From positions 1 to 64,000 of the forward strand of contig JANXSZ010000053.1 in the NCBI GenBank assembly GCA_025356445.1: a stretch of DNA of 64,000 nt, written 5' to 3'. The position numbers were made by a program, and so were the translations under genes. The notes under the pieces were generated by a model. It saw only the letters and a program-made list of their open reading frames with translations. It was not told where the DNA came from and searched no databases. The stretch is from Betaproteobacteria bacterium (lineage in GTDB: Bacteria; Pseudomonadota; Gammaproteobacteria; Burkholderiales; Burkholderiaceae_C). Each line of letters starts with the position of its first letter. The first letter of the stretch is position 1. This document shows, in pieces, positions 1-8,500 of the stretch.

Positions 1-184
1 CTTTGCTGATGTAGCGAAAGCCATAGACCACCGCACCAATTAAAAAAATTGCAGCCACGATGATCGTGATCGCGGTTTGCACCAGCGCTTCACCACGTTG
101 CAGCCGGGGCGAGACCCTTCGGCGTAAAGCGGTGAAGCGACGGGAAACGGGAGCAGAGGCAGAGGAAGAGTTGGTGTGGTTCAT
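1..184 (-). CDS. pilS: type IVb prepilin, PilS-like (partial, runs off the left edge)
   Basis: Only the first 61 codons are in the window. The reading frame starts at an ATG and encodes a basic leader of about 32 residues ending in RG, then EALVQTAITIIVAAIF and a further hydrophobic stretch. A long positively charged leader, a glycine and a hydrophobic helix of about 20 residues is the layout of a type IVb prepilin cut by a prepilin peptidase. It is the last visible gene of a pilN-O-P-Q-R train, exactly where pilS, the major thin-pilus subunit, sits in R64/IncI plasmids. The mature body is outside the window, so the assignment rests on the N-terminus and gene order. A minor pilin (PilV-like) is the main alternative. 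Confidence 0.7.
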   Translation of the reverse strand, partial: MNHTNSSSASAPVSRRFTALRRRVSPRLQRGEALVQTAITIIVAAIFLIGAVVYGFRYISK

Positions 185-228
185 GGTCGTAGGTTCTAAA
201 AAGGTAAAAACAAAATACACAGAGGAAA

Positions 229-248
229 GGGAAGAAACGGGAAGAAAC
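229..248. repeat. tandem 10-bp direct repeat between pilR and pilS
   Basis: The decamer gggaagaaac is present twice in immediate succession in the 80-base gap between the pilR stop and the pilS-like start. The gap is purine-rich on the plus strand and shows no clear hairpin. Its function is unknown; it may only space or regulate expression of the abundant pilin relative to pilR. Confidence 0.5.
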
Positions 249-264
249 AGGAATGGGCAGAACA

Positions 265-1365
265 TCACTTGAGCATCGTTGAGCCTCCTTGAATCACTTT
301 TGTATAGGCATCGGTCGCTTCTTGCGCGCCCACCACGGACACGGCAGTCATGTAGATGAATCCCAAGCCGATCAGCACCATAAAAATCCAATTGGCGGTA
401 CTTGCTTGCTGCGTGACCAGGCGCACAATGACTTTGAGGCTGGTGTCCCCCACATAAGCCAGGGTTTTTTCGAAAGTTCGGTTGCCTGCCGCATCCTCGA
501 TGCGGTCAACGACCGGACGGCTGAACAAGCCGGTACGCATGGCGGACATGGCGTCCTGGCCCGAAGCGTCATACCTGCTCAGCATGCGGCTCAGGTGCCA
601 GTGCATGTAGGGCGTGCTGAGCGTGCGAACCAGCTCGAATGACTGGCGTACCGTGCGTCCTGAAGTCACCAGCGCGGCCATCACGCCCAAGAGTGAGCTG
701 GCCTGACGGGCTTTGTAGATTGACCAGGGTGGGAGATGGTCAGCCCAATCACGCGACGTGCCTGTCCATGTTTTGAGCGTGGCGTAGTACGCGCCCACGA
801 CACCCAGCAACAGCACCAACACGTACCCGTGCTGGGTGAGCCATAGCTGACCATCAATGCAGGGCAAGGCCCAGCCGGGCCAGTATTTGCGGGGAATCGC
901 CCCCAAAAAGGTAGGCCACACCATAATGCCGTTAAAAATCGACAACGCCAACAAAGAGGCCACGCCCAGTGCCGGTTGCGCCATGGCGGCACGCACCGAC
1001 TCGGTCATGGTCGTTGTCGCCTGGATGTTGCGAATCACTAATTCCAGGGCAGTTTGAGTGTCACCCTGGACTTCGCCTGACGACAGGATCAGGAATTCGT
1101 CATCCGGGATGAAGGGCCGCAGGGCCTGCGCAAAGCTGGTGCCCCCCAGTCCCAGGCGGCGGTCAATCTGGGCGAACACGGCGGCACGGGTGTCCCCGCG
1201 TTCACGGTCGCGCTCAGCCCACTTTTGGATGGTTTTGCGCAGCGTCACCGGCGCAGAGCGTGAGCGGTCGCCCAGGGACTCGGCCAGAGCTTCATAAGAT
1301 TCGATTCGATGGCGCCTGAACGCCCTGGCACCCAGCCACAGCAAGGGGGACGTGAAGAGGTTCAT
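265..1365 (-). CDS. pilR: type IV pilus inner-membrane platform protein PilR (GspF family)
   Basis: The 366-residue protein resembles the T2SS F / PilC / PilR platform family: two similar cytoplasmic helical regions, each followed by a hydrophobic segment. Membrane stretches are visible around residues 155-175, around 210 and near the C-terminus (IFMVLIGLGFIYM). Platform proteins sit in the inner membrane and couple the assembly ATPase to pilin extraction. The ATG overlaps the stop of pilQ by four bases, so the two are translationally coupled, the pairing expected for pilQ-pilR in R64-type thin pilus operons. Confidence 0.88.
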   Translation of the reverse strand: MNLFTSPLLWLGARAFRRHRIESYEALAESLGDRSRSAPVTLRKTIQKWAERDRERGDTRAAVFAQIDRRLGLGGTSFAQALRPFIPDDEFLILSSGEVQGDTQTALELVIRNIQATTTMTESVRAAMAQPALGVASLLALSIFNGIMVWPTFLGAIPRKYWPGWALPCIDGQLWLTQHGYVLVLLLGVVGAYYATLKTWTGTSRDWADHLPPWSIYKARQASSLLGVMAALVTSGRTVRQSFELVRTLSTPYMHWHLSRMLSRYDASGQDAMSAMRTGLFSRPVVDRIEDAAGNRTFEKTLAYVGDTSLKVIVRLVTQQASTANWIFMVLIGLGFIYMTAVSVVGAQEATDAYTKVIQGGSTMLK

Positions 1366-3467
1366 GGCAAGGCTCCCTCCGCCTCAAGCGCAAACACCTC
1401 GTAGCTCTCGATGGGCTCGAATTCTTTTTCCAGATCGACCAGACTGACGATGCCCTGAGACGCCAGCCACAGCCCGTGCTCGAACGCCGTCTTGCCCAGG
1501 GTATGGCCACTTGCAAAGCTGGTGCGGCGCTGACCACGCCAGGCTCGCCGCAGGCCCGGCCAGTTCCTGGCGGCGATCAAGCTGTGCATGGCTGCGGTGG
1601 GGATCAGGATTTCGGCGGCGACCGTGACGCCCACCGTGCCGTTGGCAGCCAGTCCAGGTACTTTGGGCTTGCACGCCGGGCAGCCTTCGGGTCGGGCGAC
1701 AAACATCGTGCCCAAATCGAGCTGGTACTTTTTAGCCAAGACATCGCGCTTGCTGTCTGGGATGCCGTGGCGCGGGTCAGTGGCCGGGATACGGCATGTG
1801 CACAGCTTGGGCAGCAGCTTTTGGTACACCGCCGCATTCAAGAAGCTGGCCCCGCCCAGGGTATCGGCGGGAATGGCCATTTCCTCGCCGGCCAGACGCT
1901 CCAGTCCGCCAATGACGTTGGGGCCATGCAGCGTGGACAGACAGCGGTGGTCGGTGGCGGCGAACTCAACGGCCAAGCGGGCGGTTTGGTGGTCACGGAT
2001 TTCGCCCATCATCAGCACATCGGGGTCTTGGCGCATGGCGTCGCGCAGCAAGGCGGTGTACTTCAGCGTCATTGCTTCGTTGCTGTCGTTGACATCGACG
2101 GGCACGCTGTACTGGATAACACCCGGCATTTCGTACTCGGCGGGACTCTCCACCGAGTACCGAGCCAAGCGATCTCCACCCGGCAGATGAACCATCATGG
2201 TGCGCAGGGTCGTGGACTTGCCCGAGCCGGTGGCCCCCAGCATCAGTATGACACCCCACTGCCGCAGCAAGGCCATGTCCAGCATGTTGACTTGGGATTC
2301 GCTGTACCCCAGCTGTTGCAAGGTCGGAATCTTGTCTACCCGGACTTCGCTCTCCAGCAGCCGCTGAACCAGCTTGTAGCCCGTCTGGTGAGGCCTGCCG
2401 TTGCAGCGCCCCTCCCACTTGCGGCCTTTCACCTGCTGGCGCGTCATGAAGTTGATGGGCACCAGCGACGAAAATTGCTCCATGCTGGCCGTACCCTCTT
2501 TGATTCGGCTCCCAAAGGCCGCACCCAGGCTGTTGAGCATCAGCTCGGCACTGACCTCCAGCCAGGGCCGGAGCTGACCATACACGCGCAGACGCACCAT
2601 GCCTTGGCCGTGAACCGTCTCAAAGTGAATGTCGGATGCCGCGCCTTCAATGGCGGCCGCCACGATGTCGTCGTAGAGTTGCAAAAAGCGGGTGTCAAAC
2701 TTTTGAGGGGCAACATCGCCTTTGTCCAGACGTTTACGGCATGTGGCGTAGACCTCTGCCACCAGCTCGGGCGAGCCCACCATCAGGTGCAGGATGCGGA
2801 ACTGCCATTCGCGCTCGATCCGGGTGCGCACCAGCTTGAAGTGGGCAGTGTCCATCATGTCTGGCGTGACCAGCAGAGCCACTTGACCACAGGTCAGATC
2901 AAGTGGCACACAACGCTCGGCAAACTCGTTGGCAACGACGCCATCGAGCAAGCCTCGCCAAGATTGACTCAGTTTTGCACGCAGTGCGGACAGATTGGAG
3001 ACTGATTTGGCGAGCGTGGCCGTTGGTGCGGCCAACGTCTGTCCGGGTGGGCTTGCAGCGCTGTCTACCAGCGCGAGATTGGGGTGCTCTGCTTTCCTTC
3101 TCTCATCGGAAGGCTGGCTCATGGTTCGGTCTGACGCATTCCGGGGGGGGGGTCTGCGCTCAGGGCCGCTGAAATTGGTGAACGCAGAAGGCAGGTGGGT
3201 ACTTGTGCCTGCAACGATGCTGCGCGGGTGATTGCGTGCTTGGCGTTCAGAGGCCAGGGACACGATGCGAGCAGGCCCTTCTGTCCCTGTCATCAATGCG
3301 GGTAACTCCGCTTCCGCAAGTGCCACGGCTTGCTCCCGTTCCAGCTCGTCCATAGATTGCGTTGCCGTGACTGTTGTCACCGGGCGTGCAAACACCGCAC
3401 TGTCATGCTGCGCCTTGGGCTGGTGGCCCTTGCCTTTCAGCCAGCGCAAGGGGTTGAGGGGGTTCAA
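1362..3467 (-). CDS. pilQ: type IV pilus assembly ATPase PilQ (GspE/PilB family)
   Basis: This 701-residue secretion ATPase should power thin-pilus extension. Visible motifs are a Walker A GATGSGKST near residue 411, a Walker B/Asp-box DPDVLMMGEIRD near 487, a His-box-like TLHGPN shortly after, and paired cysteines (CTC then CPAC) near 560-600 as in zinc-binding GspE-type ATPases. The first 170 residues are a low-complexity, proline- and serine-rich region without a recognisable domain. That region is encoded partly by a run of ten C residues (3143-3152 on the plus strand appear as G). The ATG overlaps the pilP stop by four bases. R64 PilQ is about 500 residues, so this protein has a long extra N-terminus. 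Confidence 0.9.
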   Translation of the reverse strand: MNPLNPLRWLKGKGHQPKAQHDSAVFARPVTTVTATQSMDELEREQAVALAEAELPALMTGTEGPARIVSLASERQARNHPRSIVAGTSTHLPSAFTNFSGPERRPPPRNASDRTMSQPSDERRKAEHPNLALVDSAASPPGQTLAAPTATLAKSVSNLSALRAKLSQSWRGLLDGVVANEFAERCVPLDLTCGQVALLVTPDMMDTAHFKLVRTRIEREWQFRILHLMVGSPELVAEVYATCRKRLDKGDVAPQKFDTRFLQLYDDIVAAAIEGAASDIHFETVHGQGMVRLRVYGQLRPWLEVSAELMLNSLGAAFGSRIKEGTASMEQFSSLVPINFMTRQQVKGRKWEGRCNGRPHQTGYKLVQRLLESEVRVDKIPTLQQLGYSESQVNMLDMALLRQWGVILMLGATGSGKSTTLRTMMVHLPGGDRLARYSVESPAEYEMPGVIQYSVPVDVNDSNEAMTLKYTALLRDAMRQDPDVLMMGEIRDHQTARLAVEFAATDHRCLSTLHGPNVIGGLERLAGEEMAIPADTLGGASFLNAAVYQKLLPKLCTCRIPATDPRHGIPDSKRDVLAKKYQLDLGTMFVARPEGCPACKPKVPGLAANGTVGVTVAAEILIPTAAMHSLIAARNWPGLRRAWRGQRRTSFASGHTLGKTAFEHGLWLASQGIVSLVDLEKEFEPIESYEVFALEAEGALP
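3143..3152. repeat. homopolymer G(10)/C(10) tract inside pilQ
   Basis: Ten consecutive G on the plus strand (C on the coding strand) encode part of a Pro-Pro-Pro run at about residue 105 of PilQ. Mononucleotide tracts of this length are prone to slipped-strand replication errors. A gain or loss of one base would shift the frame well before the ATPase domain. The reading frame as given is intact. Confidence 0.85.
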
Positions 3468-4039
3468 AAAGTGCTCCCAATGACGCCGACCCTAACTGGA
3501 CTGCACAAGCTGCTCTCGCACCGCTTGAACTGCACCCCATCTTTGGAGATGGACAAAGCTGTCCAGCTCACGCCACCGCTGTCGAGTTTGTCGCCCACAG
3601 CCAGCCTGTCACCGCTCTCAAGCGTGGCGACCAGTCGGTTTCCCATGCCTGTCACGGATTGCACCCGAGGTTCACGTGCCACGGGTGCTGCCATGCCCTG
3701 CCCTTGCGCTTGCGCTTTGATCGCAACCATGGTTTTAGGCAGCGGCGCAAAGGCAATCGCATCGGACAGCGCCGGGCCTGCGCGTGCGGGCGCAGCGCTG
3801 TCGTTGTTCGCCTTATTGGCTTCGCGCAGCTCCTTGCGCAGGTTCGCCTCGCGAAGCTGGCGCGACAGCATCGTCAGGCTACCAATGGTGGCAGGTGGTG
3901 TGGCCACAAGCGCAGCGGGTGCCACAGCGCTTGTGGCAGCGGCACTGGGCATGGAGGGCAATGAGGTGACACTGGCCAGGACAACGACAAATGCCAGTTG
4001 GGCAAGAGAGGGGTTGAGGGAGGCGTTACTTGTGAACAT
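3464..4039 (-). CDS. pilP: type IV pilus biogenesis protein PilP
   Basis: This 191-residue exported protein has an N-terminal hydrophobic signal or anchor (AFVVVLASVTSLPSMPSAAA), a charged linker rich in Arg, Glu and Ala (LREANLRKELREANKA), and a C-terminal beta domain. That domain contains SVTGMGNRLVATLESGD and a Cys pair (CESSLC), as in R64-type PilP. PilP sits in the periplasm and links the inner-membrane pilus proteins to the PilN secretin. It starts inside the last codons of pilO (14-base overlap) and its stop overlaps the pilQ start, so pilO-pilP-pilQ are coupled. Short length and weak conservation limit certainty, but the gene order supports the call. Confidence 0.8.
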   Translation of the reverse strand: MFTSNASLNPSLAQLAFVVVLASVTSLPSMPSAAATSAVAPAALVATPPATIGSLTMLSRQLREANLRKELREANKANNDSAAPARAGPALSDAIAFAPLPKTMVAIKAQAQGQGMAAPVAREPRVQSVTGMGNRLVATLESGDRLAVGDKLDSGGVSWTALSISKDGVQFKRCESSLCSPVRVGVIGSTF

Positions 4040-5354
4040 AAGCGGTTCCAGTAAAAGAAAAAGTGACGGTCTTGCCGTTGAAGACGATTTCGAGCGGGCT
4101 GGTCAATTCCATGGCTCGCCCCAGGCGAGCGCGTGAAACGGGACTGTCGGGGTCGGTGGGTTCAGCAAAATCCCAAGCCATCTCCTTGACCGTGACAACC
4201 ATGCCCAGAGGGGCATCCGGCATCGTTGCGATCCCCTGGAGCTGATCCGCATTGAAGCTGACCGGTACCGCCTGCTGCGCAGGCGCACCCACGGTGGCTT
4301 GCCACCCACCGGGCGCAAGGAACTGCCAATGGGATAGCAGGCTGTCGCGGTAGGTATTCACGGGTGGCCATCCGCTGAGGTCGAGCTTGCCCTCGGGCAG
4401 CGCAAGGTCAATGGACATGGCGATACCGTCCTGGCCCACGGGAATGATGCTGTGCCAGTCGGGTGGCGCGAGTTGCCGGAATTCAGCCAGCGTGCCTTCG
4501 CGCCGATGCCACTGCACGGCGCACGCGACAGACGGTGTGGGCGCACAGGTGATGCGCTCCAGCGTCCACCCGGCATGGTCTGTGGGAAAGTCCTTGAAGC
4601 TGTTCCACGCCAGTTCCAACGATTCAGGCACAGGGCTGATCGGTCGGGCCAGCCATTTGGCGATTTCTGCGGTGTACATGGCCACCGGCGTTTTAGAGGA
4701 CAGCTCCAGCATTGCCCGACGCTTGGCCCCCTCTTCTGCCAGTGTCAGCCACAGCTCCAAGCCACCCGCCAACACGATCATGGCCGTCACGGCTCCGCCC
4801 GCAATCAGAGGCCACCGGGAGGACGAAAGTGTCTCCAGTGCCACTGCCTGGCCACCCGTGCGCCGCGCCGGGGTGAGGTCATCAAAGGTGAAGGCGTGGG
4901 TGATCTGGCTGGTGCTGGTGTCCCCCCAAGTCTCCAGCGTATCACCGGGCGTGTGGTCTTTCAAAAAATCGTTGCGGACATCGCTGACCTGATCGGGCAG
5001 CACCAGGCGATCCAGCACAACGACGCCCACACGCAGGCCGACACAAATGACCAGCTTGCCACGGGCCGCGTCCTCGATAGGCAACAGCACCAAGCCGGTT
5101 TTGCCTTGCAGCTTGGGGTGGGTGGCGATCACCCCGGCGCCAGCAATCAAGCCTTTATCGGGCATCGCTGTGGGTGTAGCACGCAGCAGGCCATAAACCC
5201 GACCGCCGAGGTGCTTGTAACGCGCTGCATGGGCGTACCCGTCGGTCTTCCAACGCATTATCTGGTTGTGTTCCGAGCCACTGTACGGGTCGTGCTGCTC
5301 CCATGACAACCCAAAACTCAGCGTCAACCCTTTGGAGATGGGCAATGTTTCCAT
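4026..5354 (-). CDS. pilO: type IV pilus biogenesis protein PilO (IncI/R64 type)
   Basis: The 442-residue protein has a cytoplasmic N-terminal half, one transmembrane segment at about residues 183-207 (LIAGGAVTAMIVLAGG) and a periplasmic C-terminal half. This is the bitopic layout of the R64-type PilO (PilO2) family, which forms part of the inner-membrane alignment complex. It lies between pilN and pilP. The ATG follows a purine-rich GGGGGG sequence that can serve as ribosome binding site, and begins 9 bases after the pilN stop. There is no enzymatic motif; the call rests on topology, family resemblance and order. Confidence 0.8.
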   Translation of the reverse strand: METLPISKGLTLSFGLSWEQHDPYSGSEHNQIMRWKTDGYAHAARYKHLGGRVYGLLRATPTAMPDKGLIAGAGVIATHPKLQGKTGLVLLPIEDAARGKLVICVGLRVGVVVLDRLVLPDQVSDVRNDFLKDHTPGDTLETWGDTSTSQITHAFTFDDLTPARRTGGQAVALETLSSSRWPLIAGGAVTAMIVLAGGLELWLTLAEEGAKRRAMLELSSKTPVAMYTAEIAKWLARPISPVPESLELAWNSFKDFPTDHAGWTLERITCAPTPSVACAVQWHRREGTLAEFRQLAPPDWHSIIPVGQDGIAMSIDLALPEGKLDLSGWPPVNTYRDSLLSHWQFLAPGGWQATVGAPAQQAVPVSFNADQLQGIATMPDAPLGMVVTVKEMAWDFAEPTDPDSPVSRARLGRAMELTSPLEIVFNGKTVTFSFTGTAYVHK

Positions 5355-5363
5355 GCGCCCCCC

Positions 5364-7130
5364 TCAGCTGCCTTGCAGAATGCGTGGCGTGACCAGCAAC
5401 ACCTGCATGGTCTTGATGCGCTTACCGGTGTTGCTGGCCCCTGTGATGCCGTAAGCTTCATTGCTTGTCCAGACCGAGCCGCTGCTGCCCACGATGACGA
5501 GGGTTTCGCCTTGTCCGATCACGTAAGTGCCACTGATTTTCTGGCGAGCCAGGGTGGGGGTGTTGATCTGTTGCAAGGTGCTGCCGCTGCCGGTGCTGAC
5601 AGCGCTGATGCCGAGCAGGCTGCTTTGCGCGTCAAACAACTCCAGCGACACGGTGTTGTTTTCCCCGATGATGGGGATAACCGTCAAATTGTTGCCGTAG
5701 GTGATGAGGCCGGGGGTCAGTCCGGGCACACCGGTGCCCCCACTGACACCCCCGCCTGTAGCAGGGGTGGTCGAAGCGAGATAGGCTTGCTCCGTGACGG
5801 TTTGCTTGCGGCCAGGCACTCTGTTTTTAGTGACGATGGTCTCGGTGTTGTCCGACACCACTTGCCCAAAACTGTTGAGTGCTTGGGTGGCGATGCTGGA
5901 GCCGACCCAGCGCGAATCGGGTTTCGTCAAGTTGAAGCCGACGCTGCCTGCGGAAGCGTCGGTCAGCGTTGACGGGGCACCGAATTTGAAGGCCCAGTTG
6001 GCGGCCCCTGTTGAGGCGTTCAGTTTTTGGTACACCAAGTTCAAATCGAGGCCGATTTGGGATTGGTCGTTGAGCTGGACGGTGATTTCGCGCACGTCCA
6101 CCGAGACTTGCGTCATCAAGGCGGCGTTTTCGTGGCGAATCCAATTGGCGACGTGGTCGAGCACATCGCGGGTGTCGGTCACGGTGAGGGTGCCGCTGGC
6201 TTTGCTGGCTGCATAGCGACCACCTGGACTGACCAGGGTCTTGAGGGTGTCGAGTACGCTGTCCCAGGCGTTGAATGTGGCAGCAACAGAGGATGTGGCC
6301 CCGCCGCTGGACTGCGCACTGGACGAGGAGGCCGCGCCGGTGGTGGTGCCGCCGCCGCCGCTGTTCATGGTGTCACCGTAGCTCACTGTACCCACTGGGA
6401 TCATGAGGGTAAAGATGCGGGTGATGTTCCTGTGAAAATGAATTTCGCCGTGGGTAGTGCTGTACTCCCAGTTGATGCCCAGGGTCGAGGTGATTTGATT
6501 CAGATAGTCGGCCAGGTCGCCGCTGAAACTTAAGGGGAGCTGAACGGTGTTTGCGGTGGTGGGTAACGAGGCGGTAACGGGGGAGGAAGAGAGGGATGCA
6601 GGGCGTTGCGTTTGAAGACCTAACCCATTGGCGGAGGGCACGGGATTGAATGGCGCTGCATTGCCCAAGATTGCTGCGCCGGGCAGCATCCCTTGGGGTT
6701 GGCTGATGGGTTGAGTGGGGGCCATGGTAGGCAGACCGCTGGGTTGCCCACTGGCGACCGTGGCGGCGAAAACATCGGGGTTGATGCGCACGGCCAGACC
6801 CGTGGCGGCGCGCAGGTTGGTGGCCAGGGTCTCCAGGTTCCCTCTTTTTGCTCCAAAACTGAGGGTCACGTCTCGGAAGGTGGCGGGCAACGATGATCCG
6901 TTGGCCAGGGGTTGGGCCATGGAGCCTAAAAAATTGCCTTTGATGCGTGTGAGAGGGGGTTCTTGCGCCTGCTGGGTTGCGGCTTTGAGTTGTGCGTTGT
7001 CGATTTGGGTGGACTTGAGATCAACTTGCTCTTTGACATCGCTTGGCGTGACGGCACAACCCGCGAGGCCGACAAGCATGGCGGCGATGGCCACATGGAG
7101 AGCGGTAGTGGTGTATGAAAGGTTGTTCAT
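5364..7130 (-). CDS. pilN: type IVb pilus secretin lipoprotein PilN
   Basis: This is the outer-membrane secretin of the thin pilus, 588 residues from the chosen start. The ATG at 7130 follows an AAGGA ribosome binding site, and the protein then has a lipoprotein signal ending in the lipobox LVGLAGC, so Cys acylation and outer-membrane anchoring are expected. A longer open frame continues upstream but would spoil this signal. A secretin N-domain region (residues about 85-120 and 210-240), a Gly/Ser/Thr-rich linker near 270-300 and a C-terminal secretin domain (for example QKISGTYVIGQGETLVIVG) are visible. It lies directly upstream of pilO, as in R64. No pilM gene is present before it. Confidence 0.9.
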   Translation of the reverse strand: MNNLSYTTTALHVAIAAMLVGLAGCAVTPSDVKEQVDLKSTQIDNAQLKAATQQAQEPPLTRIKGNFLGSMAQPLANGSSLPATFRDVTLSFGAKRGNLETLATNLRAATGLAVRINPDVFAATVASGQPSGLPTMAPTQPISQPQGMLPGAAILGNAAPFNPVPSANGLGLQTQRPASLSSSPVTASLPTTANTVQLPLSFSGDLADYLNQITSTLGINWEYSTTHGEIHFHRNITRIFTLMIPVGTVSYGDTMNSGGGGTTTGAASSSSAQSSGGATSSVAATFNAWDSVLDTLKTLVSPGGRYAASKASGTLTVTDTRDVLDHVANWIRHENAALMTQVSVDVREITVQLNDQSQIGLDLNLVYQKLNASTGAANWAFKFGAPSTLTDASAGSVGFNLTKPDSRWVGSSIATQALNSFGQVVSDNTETIVTKNRVPGRKQTVTEQAYLASTTPATGGGVSGGTGVPGLTPGLITYGNNLTVIPIIGENNTVSLELFDAQSSLLGISAVSTGSGSTLQQINTPTLARQKISGTYVIGQGETLVIVGSSGSVWTSNEAYGITGASNTGKRIKTMQVLLVTPRILQGS

Positions 7131-7143
7131 GGAAATCCTTGGG

Positions 7144-7671
7144 TTAGCGCAAGCAGCTCTGCGAGACGTGCAAAACACGCACGATGTTGTCGTAGACACA
7201 GGCGTGCAAGGGGTACTGCGAGCGTGAAGAGTCGCGCATGATCTGCTCCAACACTTCCACATACTCGCCCTGGTACTTTGCGTTGACCGCTGGCAGGTCT
7301 TTTGTGGCTTCCCATAGCAGAGGTATGCCGCCGACCCTTGACCAACGCATCAAAGCTTTCGACAGACTGCCGTCGGCCACCTGAATCTCCCATGTCGGGA
7401 TGACAGCAACAGGTGGTGCAACAGGCAGTGCAGCAACAACGGGGGTGGGGACAAACGCAGGGGGTGCAGGTCGAACTGACGGCATAGCGTCGATAGGGAG
7501 GTCAAACTGAGGCGCAACGGGTGGCGCTTGTGCTGTTTTTGGAGCTGAACGGTAGGGTCTGTCCAGCAACTGAACTTGGGCTGATGCGGTCGTCGCGAGC
7601 CAAGGAAGCACGGAGGCGAAGAAAAACGCCAACGCCAGGGTACTGAATCGAGGTGAAAAAGGGATGTTCAT
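7144..7671 (-). CDS. TcpQ-domain pilus protein (PilL C-terminal-like), secreted
   Basis: The 175-residue protein has a signal peptide (FFFASVLPWLATTASA, probable cleavage after ASA), a proline- and alanine-rich linker, and a C-terminal TcpQ/PilL-like domain (WEIQVADGSLSKALMRW through VLHVSQSC). TcpQ domains help to place or stabilise the secretin of type IVb pili in the outer membrane. The ATG at 7671 was chosen because the frame further upstream offers only TTG and would overlap the previous gene. It is the second TcpQ-domain gene in a row, 13 bases ahead of pilN, so it probably works on the PilN secretin. Confidence 0.75.
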   Translation of the reverse strand: MNIPFSPRFSTLALAFFFASVLPWLATTASAQVQLLDRPYRSAPKTAQAPPVAPQFDLPIDAMPSVRPAPPAFVPTPVVAALPVAPPVAVIPTWEIQVADGSLSKALMRWSRVGGIPLLWEATKDLPAVNAKYQGEYVEVLEQIMRDSSRSQYPLHACVYDNIVRVLHVSQSCLR

Positions 7672-7685
7672 GGAATGCCTTGCTG

Positions 7686-8459
7686 TCAATAGGATTGGCC
7701 TGCGACCGTGAAATGGATCACCCTGTCGCTGTACATGCGAGCGTTGACGGGGTAACCCTTTAGCCGCAAGCCTGCGAGAACGGCTTCAAGCGCGTCTTTC
7801 ATGGTGGTGACCTTGAGTGACCCGGTTTTGCGAATCACCGGGTCAAGCGCAACAGGGAGTTCCCAGACCAGCTCGTAGCCTGTGTCACGTGCCCACCGGC
7901 GAATAGTGCCGCTGATGGTGTTGTCGCTGGGCAAGAAATCAAAGCCAGAAACCGGTGCTTCAACGGGTGTAGCCGGAGCGAAGGCTTGCTGAAATTCCGC
8001 AATGCCCGCTATCTGTGGTGCCGGGATGTCGTCTGCGCGTGCCATGGCCGGGACAGGCCTGGGCGCTGGGCTGTACACCGCTTCAGGCGGCGCTGCGCCA
8101 TAGGCCACAGCAGGCCCATTGCGGGTACTCAGTGCGGCGTGACCGGTGTACTGGATGTTGACCTCACGGGCATTGCCCCACTTGAGTACCAACCGGGTGT
8201 ACACCCCTTGCGTGACCAGATAGGGGCCATCGCGCCGAAGGGGCACCAGTACCTCGCCCTGGTTACGTATCGCCAATACCGTGGGTAGCAAAACCCCCTC
8301 TGGCAGTTGAAGCCGCGTTTGGCCGCCATCGTCAAAAGCCAAGATGCGTGGGTCGCTGGACTGGTAGGCGAAGTCGTAGTTAGACTGTGCTTGCGCCACG
8401 CAGGACATACCGGCCATGCCGATAGCTGCCGCTATGAGCGTGAATTTAGAAAGCCGCAC
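7686..8459 (-). CDS. PilL-like protein: VirB9-like N-domain joined to a TcpQ domain
   Basis: The chosen start is GTG at 8459. It has an AAGGAG site six bases upstream and yields a clean signal peptide ending VAQA, giving 257 residues. An in-frame ATG at 8504 that overlaps the virB10 stop would add 15 basic residues. The N-terminal half (residues about 25-95: DPRILAFDDGGQTRLQLPEG, then RLVLKWG) resembles the N-domain of VirB9/TrbG proteins. A proline-rich linker follows, then a C-terminal TcpQ-like domain (ISGTIRRWARDTGYELVWEL to HFTVAGQ). It stands exactly at the junction of the virB and pil gene sets. The pairing suggests an outer-membrane adaptor shared or borrowed between the two machines; this is inference. 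Confidence 0.65.
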   Translation of the reverse strand: MRLSKFTLIAAAIGMAGMSCVAQAQSNYDFAYQSSDPRILAFDDGGQTRLQLPEGVLLPTVLAIRNQGEVLVPLRRDGPYLVTQGVYTRLVLKWGNAREVNIQYTGHAALSTRNGPAVAYGAAPPEAVYSPAPRPVPAMARADDIPAPQIAGIAEFQQAFAPATPVEAPVSGFDFLPSDNTISGTIRRWARDTGYELVWELPVALDPVIRKTGSLKVTTMKDALEAVLAGLRLKGYPVNARMYSDRVIHFTVAGQSY

Positions 8460-8500
8460 AGAGAACTCCTTTTTGAGGCGTGGAAGGTGGACAGGTTTTT

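Noticed and set aside
1476-3005. Open frame of 509 codons on the plus strand
   Set aside because: It is antisense to the pilQ ATPase gene with intact Walker motifs; its product has no plausible domain.
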